DNA of 64,000 nt from Microthrixaceae bacterium (GTDB lineage: Bacteria > Actinomycetota > Acidimicrobiia > Acidimicrobiales > DATDAH01), in contig JACJWK010000018.1 of the NCBI GenBank assembly GCA_020637195.1, forward strand, positions 6,697 through 70,696, in the 5' to 3' direction. The notes under the pieces were generated by a model, which made no database searches, was not told the DNA's origin, and saw only the letters and a program-made list of their open reading frames with translations. Made by a program: the position numbers and the translations under genes. Numbering within the stretch: the stretch's first letter is position 1; each line of letters starts with the position of its first letter. Positions 57,351 through 64,000 of the stretch are shown one piece after another.

Positions 57351-58136
57351 ATGTCCGACCCGAACGACACCGTCGGCTACGAGCTCGACGGCCACGTGGC
57401 CACCATCACCTACCGCCGGCCCGAGGTGCGCAACGCCATCAACGGCGAGATGCGCGAGGGGCTGAACGCCGCCTGGACCCGCTTCCGCGAGGAGGAGGAC
57501 GCGTGGGTGGCCATCGTCACCGGGGCCGGCAGCGCGTTCTGCGCCGGCGCCGACCTGCGCGACGGCGAGGGCTCGGTGGGTCGGTGGCCGGGGTCGTTCT
57601 GGGAGATCCCCACCGCCAATTCGTTCGAGAGCGGCTGGGAGATCTGGAAGCCGACGATCGCCGCGGTGAACGGGCCGTGCATCGGCTACGGCCTCACCGC
57701 GGCCGCGGCCTGCGACTTCGTGATCGCGTCGGACCGGGCCTCGTTCGCCTTCCCCGAGGTGCGCATCGGCGTGCCCACCATCGTCGGCGCGCTGCGCCTG
57801 CCCGAGCGGCTCGGCTGGGCCAACGCCATGGAGCTGCTCCTGACCGGGCAGCGCATCGATGCCGCCCGCGCTCACGAGATCGGGCTGGCCTGGCGGGTGG
57901 TCCCCCACGACGACCTGCTCGCCGACGCGCGGGCGTGGGCGGACACGCTGTGCGAGGCGGCGCCGCTCGCGGCCCGTGCCACGAAGGAGATGGCCTGGCG
58001 GGGCCAGCGCCTCTCGTTCTCCGAGGCCGTGCGCTTCGGCGAGACGATGCGCCGCGTGGCCGCCGGCACCGAGGACGCCGCCGAGGGTCGGGCGGCCGCC
58101 GCCGAGGGTCGGCCGCCCGAGTGGAAGGGGCGCTGA
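57351..58136 (+). CDS. Enoyl-CoA hydratase/isomerase (crotonase)
   Basis: 261 aa. VATITYRRPEVRNAINGEM, oxyanion segments SAFCAGADLRDGEG and NGPCIGYGLTAAAACDFVIASDRASF, then PEVRIGVPTIVGALRLPERLG. The usual second catalytic Glu (PEV-x8-Glu region) is replaced, so hydratase activity is not assured. C-terminal GRAAAAEGRPPEWKGR is typical of the family. Clean ATG start; not obviously in an operon. Confidence 0.93.
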   Translation: MSDPNDTVGYELDGHVATITYRRPEVRNAINGEMREGLNAAWTRFREEEDAWVAIVTGAGSAFCAGADLRDGEGSVGRWPGSFWEIPTANSFESGWEIWKPTIAAVNGPCIGYGLTAAAACDFVIASDRASFAFPEVRIGVPTIVGALRLPERLGWANAMELLLTGQRIDAARAHEIGLAWRVVPHDDLLADARAWADTLCEAAPLAARATKEMAWRGQRLSFSEAVRFGETMRRVAAGTEDAAEGRAAAAEGRPPEWKGR

Positions 58137-58179
58137 GGAGAGGAGAGGAGCGGAGCGGCAGTCGGCGTGCCGGCGGCGG

Positions 58180-58968
58180 TCAGCGGTCGAGGGCGCGCGG
58201 GGCGCGCCCCGCCACCCGGCCCTGGCCGTCGAGGCTGGCCCGGTCGGCGGCTCGGCGACCGGCGGACCAACCCTCGCCGTTGGTCACGGTGGTCCGCGCC
58301 GTGCGGACCCGGGGGAAGGCCGCGTCGCGCTCGGCCCGCACCGCCTCGCTGCGGTCGGCGAGCACGGGGACCAGGCCGGCCCCGGCCTCGGCGGCGGCCA
58401 CCTCCTCGGCGGCGGCGGTGGCCTCGACCAGGCGCTCGCCGATCCGGGCGGCGAACGACACCAGGAACGACGACCGGAACGACCGCGTGCGGCTGCGTCC
58501 GGACCGGTCGGTCCGCGGGCCGGCGGCGAGCGCGGCCGCGGTCGCCTGGACCAGCAGCGAGGTGAAGAGCAGCTCGACGGCCTCCAGGTCGACCTCGAAG
58601 CCGAAGACGACCACGACGGCGTCGTCTCTCAGCCACACCGCCTCGCACCGGTTGGCCCGGGCCACGGCGCTGAGCAGGTGGACCTTGGGCGAGACGTAGG
58701 GGGTGGCGATCTCGACGCGGCGGCGCCCGGGGCGGGCCGAGCGGGTGCCGGCACCGTCGCTCGCGGCGGCGGAGGCGAGGGCGTCGTCCAGCGAGTGACG
58801 GGCCATCAGCTCCTGCGCCTTGGCGGTGAGGGCCTCGGCCTCCTCGGGGAAGGTGGTGGACTCGGCCTTGGCCAGCAGGGCCCGGACACGGGCCAGGACC
58901 CGCTCGGGGTCCGGGGGCGCGCCCGCGCCCGGTGGGGCGGGCGGGTGGTCGTCGGGGGCGGTCCCCAT
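58180..58968 (-). CDS. DUF2786 domain protein
   Basis: 262 aa. The N-terminal DUF2786 motif is clear: VLARVRALLAKAESTTFPEEAEALTAKAQELMARHSLD. A DUF7168-like region follows (KVHLLSAVARANRCEAVWLR, FGFEVDLEAVELLFTSLLVQ), and the last ~80 residues are basic (RVRTARTTVTNGEGWSAGRRAADRASL). This combination is found in actinobacterial and phage proteins of unknown function. ATG 58968 is preferred over a longer Arg/Pro-rich frame, with GGAG upstream. Confidence 0.9.
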   Translation of the reverse strand: MGTAPDDHPPAPPGAGAPPDPERVLARVRALLAKAESTTFPEEAEALTAKAQELMARHSLDDALASAAASDGAGTRSARPGRRRVEIATPYVSPKVHLLSAVARANRCEAVWLRDDAVVVVFGFEVDLEAVELLFTSLLVQATAAALAAGPRTDRSGRSRTRSFRSSFLVSFAARIGERLVEATAAAEEVAAAEAGAGLVPVLADRSEAVRAERDAAFPRVRTARTTVTNGEGWSAGRRAADRASLDGQGRVAGRAPRALDR

Positions 58969-59143
58969 GGCAGCGTCTCCTCGGTGGCGCCGCGCCGGGG
59001 TGGCGCGGCGGGGCCGGACGTGAGGGGGAAGGACGGGAGGCGGGACGGCGGTCCGGGGCCCGCCGGGCGAGGCGGCACCCGCGTCCGACGCCGAGGACGG
59101 CACCGTGCCACCTCGTCGCCCGGGGCGCAAGGCCCGGGCGCGA

Positions 59144-59178
59144 CGGGGCCCCCACCCGGGATTCGGGTGGGGGCCCCG
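59144..59178 (-). terminator. Strong hairpin after the Rpf-like gene
   Basis: A perfect 15-bp stem (CGGGGCCCCCACCCG with its complement) and a GGATT loop, about 30 nt downstream of the rpf-like stop on the minus strand. This is the clearest terminator-like structure in the window. Confidence 0.75.
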
Positions 59179-59208
59179 GTGACGCCAGGGTCGGGCCGGC
59201 GAGCGGTG

Positions 59209-59664
59209 CTAGAAGCGCCGCCCGCAGACCGGCCAGTGATGCAGCCCCGACTGGGTCCGCACCCGCTCGGCCACGCGGATCTGCGCGGCCTTGCTGTTCT
59301 GGTGCGGGTAGCCGGTGCCGCCGTAGGCCCGCCAGGTGCCCAGGCTGAACTGGAGCCCGCCGTAGTAGCCGTTGCCCGTGTTGATGCTCCAGTTGCCGCC
59401 GGACTCGCACGCGGCCACCCGGTCCCAGTTGGACTCGTTGGGGGCCTGGGCGGCCTGGACGGCGGCCAGGTACTGGAGCAGCGCCCGGTTCTGGGCGTCC
59501 CAGATCGCCAGGTACTGCGCGATCTGGCTCGCCTTCGCAGTGGAGACGGGGGTGCCGCGGGCGGCGAACCACGTCTGGACCTGCTGGGTGCTACACGAGG
59601 CAGCCACCGTCATCGTCCCCAGGACGAGGGCGACGATGGTGATGATGCGACGTAGGGGGGACAC
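59209..59664 (-). CDS. Resuscitation-promoting-factor-like transglycosylase lipoprotein
   Basis: 151 aa. Hydrophobic leader with lipobox TVAASC, a ~50-residue helical spacer, then the Rpf/transglycosylase domain at ~78-138: NWDRVAACESGGNW carries the catalytic Glu, followed by INTGNGYYGGLQFSLGTWRAYGG and AAQIRVAERV. Two Cys pairs fit the Rpf disulfide. Rpf proteins cleave glycan strands and promote exit from dormancy. The GTG start has GGAGG 13 nt upstream, rather long. It is divergent from the sugar dehydrogenase at 59856. Confidence 0.92.
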   Translation of the reverse strand: MSPLRRIITIVALVLGTMTVAASCSTQQVQTWFAARGTPVSTAKASQIAQYLAIWDAQNRALLQYLAAVQAAQAPNESNWDRVAACESGGNWSINTGNGYYGGLQFSLGTWRAYGGTGYPHQNSKAAQIRVAERVRTQSGLHHWPVCGRRF

Positions 59665-59767
59665 GAGGGGTTCAGAACCTCCGGTGGGGGTACAGGGTCA
59701 GCCCCATCCGCCCGGGGCGCCCCCCTGGCTATCCCGATCCGGGCCCAATTGTTGCGATTTCATTACA

Positions 59768-59793
59768 GACATGTGTCACACGTGACATGTGTC
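59768..59793. promoter_or_regulatory. GACATGTGTC direct repeats between rpf-like and sugar dehydrogenase genes
   Basis: GACATGTGTC occurs at 59768-59777 and 59784-59793, 16 bp apart, with TGTCAC-AC-GTGACA (59774-59787) formed across them. The region from 59745 is AT-richer than its surroundings and is shared by two divergent genes, so it probably holds promoters and a regulator site. The regulator is unknown; the motif does not match the TGTGA-N6-TCACA site of CRP. Confidence 0.5.
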
Positions 59794-59855
59794 CCAGGGG
59801 ATGCCGGCACGTGTCGCCGCCGTCACGGCGCCGGCGGCCCGCGTAGGGTGCGGCC

Positions 59856-61094
59856 ATGCACCGAGCCCTCCGTCCCCCTCGGCGTCGCACCGCCCGGATC
59901 CTGCTCGCGACCCTGCTCGGGGCCGCGGTGGCCCTCGGCAGCGCCCCGGCGGGCGGGGCCGCACCCGGCGCCGACGGCGACCCCGGCGCCGAGGGGGGCC
60001 TCCCGGCCCTCCAGCTCACCCCCGTCGCCACCCTCGACCAACCCATCGCGATGGCCACCCTGGCGGGCAGCGACGATCTCTTCGTCGCCGAGCGGGGCGG
60101 TCGGGTGCGACGCCTGGTCGTCGGCAGCCCGGACCCGGTGGACCCGACGCCGCTGCTCGACCTCTCGGGCCTCACCACGAGCTCGGGGGAGGGCGGCCTG
60201 CTGGGGCTGGCCTTCCACCCCGCCGGCGACCGCCTGTACGTGTTCCACACCAACGTGCGCGGCAACCTCCGGGTGGCCGAGTACCAGCTCACGGGCGGGC
60301 CCACCGACCCGACCGTCGTGCCGAACAGCCGGCGCGTGGTGCTGAGCATCCGCCACCAGCCCTTCGACAACCACAACGGTGGCGACCTGGCCTTCGGGCC
60401 CGACGGCAAGCTGTACATCACCGTGGGGGACGGCGGCGGCGGGGGCGATCCCGCCAACAACGGCCAGAACCGTCAGGTGCTGCTGGGCAAGATCCTGCGC
60501 ATCAATCCGGCGCCCGGCGCCACCCGCCCCTACAAGGTGCCCGTCACGAACCCCTTCGTCCGCCAGGCACCCCGCCGGGGCGAGATCTGGCTCTTCGGCG
60601 TGCGCAACCCGTGGCGCATCTCGTTCGACCGGGCCAACGGCGACCTGTACGTCGCCGACGTCGGCCAGAACGAGTTCGAGGAGGTCAACGTCCTGCCCAG
60701 CGACGCCACCGGGCGCAACGCCGGCAAGGGGCTCAACCTCGGCTGGCGGCGCATGGAGGGCCTCGAGCCCTTCGGCGGCGCCACCGAGCCCCGGCGCCAC
60801 ACCCGCCCCACCTTCGTGTACGACCACGGCGACGGGTGCTCGATCACCGGCGGCCACGTGTACCGGGGCACCGCGGTGCCCGGCCTCGTCGGCCAGTACG
60901 TCTACGGGGACTTCTGCACCGGCACGATCTCGAGCCTGACCGCGGTCGACGGCGACCTGGTGGCGTCGACGCCGGACCTCGGCGTCGGCGTCGCACCCTT
61001 CACGCTCTACGCCTTCGGGCAGGGGCCCGACGGCGAGCTCTACGTGCTGTCGGGCGGGGGCAGCGTGTCGCGCCTCGATCCCGCCGGCGGCTGA
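59856..61094 (+). CDS. Secreted PQQ-dependent sugar dehydrogenase (GSDH family)
   Basis: 412 aa. Signal peptide with Arg-rich start (RRRTARILLATLLGAAVALG), then a six-bladed GSDH beta-propeller: GLLGLAFHPAGDRLYVFHTN, GDLAFGPDGKLYITVGDGG with the family Gly cluster, ILRINP, GVRNPWRISFDR, VADVGQNEFEEVN and GGHVYRG. It oxidises sugars outside the membrane with PQQ and passes electrons on. Compared with 7378-10809 it lacks the NPCBM modules. It is in the same orientation as, but far from, polyphosphate glucokinase. Confidence 0.93.
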   Translation: MHRALRPPRRRTARILLATLLGAAVALGSAPAGGAAPGADGDPGAEGGLPALQLTPVATLDQPIAMATLAGSDDLFVAERGGRVRRLVVGSPDPVDPTPLLDLSGLTTSSGEGGLLGLAFHPAGDRLYVFHTNVRGNLRVAEYQLTGGPTDPTVVPNSRRVVLSIRHQPFDNHNGGDLAFGPDGKLYITVGDGGGGGDPANNGQNRQVLLGKILRINPAPGATRPYKVPVTNPFVRQAPRRGEIWLFGVRNPWRISFDRANGDLYVADVGQNEFEEVNVLPSDATGRNAGKGLNLGWRRMEGLEPFGGATEPRRHTRPTFVYDHGDGCSITGGHVYRGTAVPGLVGQYVYGDFCTGTISSLTAVDGDLVASTPDLGVGVAPFTLYAFGQGPDGELYVLSGGGSVSRLDPAGG

Positions 61095-61103
61095 CCGGCC
61101 CGC

Positions 61104-61496
61104 TCAGCCGCCCCGGTAGGCGGCCAGGACGTCGCGGATCGAGACGACCCCGACGACCTTGTCACCGTCCACCACCGGCAGGTGGCGGATGTTGCCGGCC
61201 AGCATCCCCTCGGCGGCGTCGGCCACCCGGTCGTCGACCGAGGCCGTGACCAGCTCCATGGCCATGACGTCGCCGGCCCGGCCGTCGTCGACGTCGTCGC
61301 CCTCGGCGACCGCGCGCACCACGTCGCGCTCGGACAGCACCCCGGCGGCGCGCCCGTCGGACACGACGACCACGACGCCGACCTCCTCCCGGGCCATGAC
61401 CACCGCGGCGTCGCGGAGCGTGGCCGAGGGCGGGATCGTCACCGCGCCCCGCTGGACGAGGTCACTGAGGGGCTGATCGGCCGGGGCGTCGGGCAT
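61104..61496 (-). CDS. CBS-domain pair protein
   Basis: 130 aa made of two CBS motifs: VTIPPSATLRDAAVVMAREEVGVVVVVSDGRAAGVLSERDVVRAV and VTASVDDRVADAAEGMLAGNIRHLPVVDGDKVVGVVSIRDVL. Such tandem CBS pairs bind adenosyl ligands and regulate unknown partners. ATG 61496 has AGGAG upstream. It ends 9 nt from the convergent sugar dehydrogenase stop. Confidence 0.93.
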   Translation of the reverse strand: MPDAPADQPLSDLVQRGAVTIPPSATLRDAAVVMAREEVGVVVVVSDGRAAGVLSERDVVRAVAEGDDVDDGRAGDVMAMELVTASVDDRVADAAEGMLAGNIRHLPVVDGDKVVGVVSIRDVLAAYRGG

Positions 61497-61693
61497 CGCG
61501 GAGGTCTCCTGGGGGGGGTCGGGCGGCGCAGGGCTGCGGCCGTCGAGCGTAGGGGACGGCGCACCCCGACCGTGACCTCGGCCCCGCCCCGGCCGCGCGC
61601 CCACCCGCGACGGGGACCCTCCCGGCTCGACGACGGGCGCTCCCCTAGGCTCGGGCACGGCACCAGATCGCATCGGCCGGGAGGGCGTACGAC

Positions 61694-62092
61694 GTGTTCT
61701 GCAGCAACTGCGGGCAACAGGCCGAGCCGGGCCGCACGTACTGCGTCGCCTGCGGCGCGGCCCTGGCCGCCGAGGCTCCCCGCGCCCCCTTCCCGCCGGC
61801 GCCCAGCGCCCCGCCGCCCGGCGCCCCGGGCGCGCCGCCCGCGTGGGGGGCGTACCCGCCGCCGGGCTTCGCCCCCGAGCCCGCGGGCAACGGCCTGTCG
61901 ATCGCCGCCATCGTGTGCGGCTGCATCGCCGTGCTGATCCTGCCCATCGTCCTCGGCCCGGCGGCCATCATCCTGGCCGGGGTCGCCCTGTCCAAGAAGG
62001 AGCCCAGGGCGAAGGTGGCGATGGGTGTGGCCATCGGTGGCACGGTCGCGGGCTTCGCGCTCGGGATCGTCGTCGCCACCGCCATCTCGTAG
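61694..62092 (+). CDS. Zinc-ribbon plus DUF4190-like membrane protein
   Basis: 132 aa. An N-terminal zinc ribbon (CSNCGQQ and YCVACG, four cysteines) is followed by a Pro/Ala/Gly-rich stretch (30-65) and two hydrophobic helices (IAAIVCGCIAVLILPIVLGPAAIILAGVAL and GVAIGGTVAGFALGIVVATAI) with the DUF4190 layout. Start GTG 61694. Function unknown; such proteins are common in actinobacteria. Convergent with the crotonase gene, 53 bp apart. Confidence 0.85.
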   Translation: MFCSNCGQQAEPGRTYCVACGAALAAEAPRAPFPPAPSAPPPGAPGAPPAWGAYPPPGFAPEPAGNGLSIAAIVCGCIAVLILPIVLGPAAIILAGVALSKKEPRAKVAMGVAIGGTVAGFALGIVVATAIS

Positions 62093-62145
62093 CGCCCCGG
62101 TCGCCGCCGCCGGAGCCCGTCGGGACGGCCCCACCGACGCCGGGA

Positions 62146-62922
62146 TCAGCCCTCGTCGGTCGGCACCCAGCGGGGCGGCCGCTTCTCGAGGAAGGCCCGC
62201 ATGCCCTCGCGGGGCTCGTCCGAGTGCTCGAGCGCCCAGAACATCGTGGTGTAGTCGATCGTGCCGTAGTGCTCGCCCAACATGCGCTTGACGTGGAGGC
62301 GGGCGTCGGGCGGCGTGCGCAGCACCTCCCGGGCGGCACGGTCGGCAGCCTCGCGGAGCTGGTCGTGGGGCACGACCCGCGAGATCACCCCGAGGCGCTG
62401 GGCCTCGGCGGCGTCGAAGCGTCGGGCCGACAGCAACAGGTCGCGGGCCACCGCCACCCCGACGTGGGCGGGCAGGACCGCGGCGTACGTGGCGTCGGGG
62501 ATGCCCCGCAACAGCTCGGGCACCCGGAAGGTGGCGCGGTCGCTGGCCACCGCGATGTCGGCGAGCATGGCGATGAGCAGGCCGCCCGCCTGGCAGATCC
62601 CGTTGACGGCGGCGATCACCGGCGCCCGGCTGTCGCGCACCGCCAGGAAGGGCAGGACGTCCTGGCCCAGCCCGTCGGGCAGGCGCTCGTCCTCGCGGGA
62701 GCGGCCGCCGAGGTCGCCGCCGGGCGAGAAGACGTCACCGGTGCCGGTGATGACGAGCGCGGCCAGGTCGTCGTCCTCGTTGACCCGCCGGACGGCCTGC
62801 TTGATGCCCCAGTACATGGCCGGGGTCAGCGCGTTGCGGGCCTCGGGCCGGTCGATGGTGAGCCAGGCGATGGGACCGTCGCGGTCGAGGCGCAGGCCCG
62901 AGGTGCCGAGGTCGTCGGCCAC
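62146..62922 (-). CDS. Enoyl-CoA hydratase/isomerase (crotonase), third copy
   Basis: 258 aa. IAWLTIDRPEARNALTPAM, oxyanion segments GDVFSPGGDLGG and NGICQAGGLLIAMLADIAVASDRATF, then PELLRGIPDATYAAVLPAHVG. The C-terminal EHYGTIDYTTMFWALEHSDEPREGMRAFLEKRPPRW is the family's hexamer-contact region. GTG 62922 starts 10 nt after the stop of the upstream amidohydrolase, suggesting a two-gene operon; longer starts would overlap it. Confidence 0.92.
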   Translation of the reverse strand: MADDLGTSGLRLDRDGPIAWLTIDRPEARNALTPAMYWGIKQAVRRVNEDDDLAALVITGTGDVFSPGGDLGGRSREDERLPDGLGQDVLPFLAVRDSRAPVIAAVNGICQAGGLLIAMLADIAVASDRATFRVPELLRGIPDATYAAVLPAHVGVAVARDLLLSARRFDAAEAQRLGVISRVVPHDQLREAADRAAREVLRTPPDARLHVKRMLGEHYGTIDYTTMFWALEHSDEPREGMRAFLEKRPPRWVPTDEG

Positions 62923-62932
62923 CGCGGCGGGG

Positions 62933-64000
62933 TCAGTCCTTGCTGGGCACGTAGAGGTCGGTGGACTTGGTGGCATGGGTGCCGACCGTGTCGGCGGCGA
63001 CCGACCGGGTGGAGACGTCGTGGTCGCGCGCCAGCGCCCGCAGCGCCCCCACCGTGCAGTTCTCCCGGCCCCCCAGGGTGGTGAAGGGGTCGTAGGAGTA
63101 GGCCGTCATGGCGTTGCCGTGGGTGACCTTGTCGATCTCCGCGTCGGTCATGCCGTCGAAGTGCCCCATGACCTCCTCGGGGGCGAAGGGCCACGTGGAG
63201 TCCGAGTGGGGGTAGTCGCACTCCCACATGACGTGGTCCATGTTCAAGAAGTCGCGGCTGGCCATGCCGAAGCGATCGTCGATGAAGCAGGTCCAGACCC
63301 GCTCGTCGAACACCTCGCTGGGCAGCTTGTCGCCGAAGTCCTGACCGGTCCAGGCGTGGTGGCGGCGGTAGTTGTAGTCGATGCGCTCCTTGAAGTACGG
63401 GATCCAGCCCGTGCCCCCCTCGGAGAGCGCGATCTTGAGGTCGGGGAACTTGCGCAGCACCGGCGACCACACGAGGTCGGCGGCGGCCTGCACGATGTTC
63501 ATGGGCGTGAGGGTGATCAGGCAGTCGATGGGCGCGTCGGGGGCCGTGATGACGAGCTGCGACGAGGACCCGATGTGCAGGCAGACGACGACGTCCTCGT
63601 CGGAGCAGGCGGTCCAGAACGGGTCCCAGTGGTCGGAGTGGAAGCTCGGCCAGCCGAGCTTCGAGGGGTTCTCCGAGAACGTGACGGCGTGCGCGCCCTT
63701 CGCCGCGGTGCGGCGCACCTCGTCGGCGAGGACCTGCGGATCCCAGATGGCCGGCAGCGAGCACGGGATGAAGCGGCCGGGGTGGGTGCCGCACCACTCG
63801 TCGATGTGCCAGTCGTTGTAGGCCCGTACCATCGCCAGCGCGACGTCCTTGTCCTCGGTGCGGGCGAAGAGCTGGCCACAGAAGTGCGGGAACGACGGGA
63901 AGCACAGCGAGCCGAGGACGCCGTTGGCGTTCATGTCCATGACCCGCTCGTCGATGTCGTAGCAGCCGGCCCGGAGCTGCGCGAACGAGGTCGGCTCCAT
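62933..64000 (-). CDS. Amidohydrolase family protein (partial, 5' end outside window)
   Basis: The last ~355 residues of an Amidohydro_2-type enzyme. Shared signatures with the 780-2063 protein: FAQLRAGCYDID, VVVCLHIGSSS, LSEGGTGWIPYFKERIDY, ECDYPHSDSTWPF and GNAMTAYSYDP. These carry the C-terminal His/Asp metal or proton-transfer residues. It continues beyond 64000, so the Met at the edge is internal. Likely coupled to the following crotonase. This enzyme pair may act on an aromatic or ring-cleavage acid, but that is inference. Confidence 0.88.
   Translation of the reverse strand: MEPTSFAQLRAGCYDIDERVMDMNANGVLGSLCFPSFPHFCGQLFARTEDKDVALAMVRAYNDWHIDEWCGTHPGRFIPCSLPAIWDPQVLADEVRRTAAKGAHAVTFSENPSKLGWPSFHSDHWDPFWTACSDEDVVVCLHIGSSSQLVITAPDAPIDCLITLTPMNIVQAAADLVWSPVLRKFPDLKIALSEGGTGWIPYFKERIDYNYRRHHAWTGQDFGDKLPSEVFDERVWTCFIDDRFGMASRDFLNMDHVMWECDYPHSDSTWPFAPEEVMGHFDGMTDAEIDKVTHGNAMTAYSYDPFTTLGGRENCTVGALRALARDHDVSTRSVAADTVGTHATKSTDLYVPSKD

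Noticed and set aside
59665..59760. Possible c-di-AMP (ydaO) riboswitch in the rpf-like leader
   Set aside because: Such switches often precede actinobacterial rpf genes, but only ~100 nt of leader is present and the conserved GGGGAACC-like core could not be recognised.

Overview
The window reads as a chromosomal segment of a very high-GC actinobacterium. Nearly every third codon position is G or C, and GTG and TTG starts are common. The gene content fits Actinomycetota: polyphosphate glucokinase, a resuscitation-promoting-factor-like protein, WS/DGAT acyltransferase, a CsoR copper repressor, a TIGR03084/DinB-like protein and dynamin-like GTPases. An Iamia-like member of Acidimicrobiia is plausible, but that is inference from gene content. 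No rRNA, tRNA, CRISPR array, transposase or phage gene was seen.

Layout. 1-7.4 kb: a partial D-aminoacylase-type hydrolase, an amidohydrolase with a small membrane protein, class I fumarase, a Ser/Thr kinase with beta-propeller sensor that is split by a frameshift, and polyphosphate glucokinase. 7.4-12.8 kb: two large surface proteins, a PQQ-type sugar dehydrogenase with NPCBM modules and a VWA/LPXTG protein, which converge and overlap. 12.9-21.1 kb: a sugar ABC importer operon (ATPase, two permeases, two paralogous binding lipoproteins) beside xylulokinase. 21.2-25.4 kb: a membrane-tethered cyclic-nucleotide-binding-like protein divergent from a five-heme cytochrome coupled to a TPR protein. 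25.5-28.6 kb: a copper-resistance locus (copA, an unlisted 57-aa membrane peptide gene, copZ, divergent csoR) with two CsoR-type operators. 28.6-30.1 kb: ArsR-type regulator and SRPBCC protein.

30.3-37.1 kb is the most unusual block. A protein with a degenerate kinase domain fused to a dynamin-like GTPase overlaps by 8 nt with a second dynamin-like GTPase, and both are divergent from an Hsp70 carrying a C-terminal cysteine pair and FHA domain. This could be a membrane-remodelling or stress system loosely comparable to mycobacterial IniA/IniC, with a pseudokinase and a phosphopeptide reader added. It is followed by an NlpC/P60 hydrolase and an active-looking Ser/Thr kinase with a secreted Cys-rich domain.

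40-48.9 kb: a 1281-aa secreted subtilase with five internal repeats and a propeller, membrane and hypothetical proteins, a DUF2993/LmeA-like protein, HIT hydrolase and wax ester/DGAT acyltransferase. 48.9-64 kb: mostly acyl-CoA and housekeeping metabolism (three crotonases, thiolase, class III aminotransferase, NfuA-like Fe-S carrier), an adenylate cyclase, DUF2786 protein, Rpf-like lipoprotein, a second sugar dehydrogenase, CBS and zinc-ribbon proteins, and a partial amidohydrolase paralogous to the one at 780-2063. Many same-strand neighbours overlap by 4-11 nt (ATGA-type, GTGA, TTGA), suggesting translational coupling. No stretch longer than about 300 bases lacks a gene.
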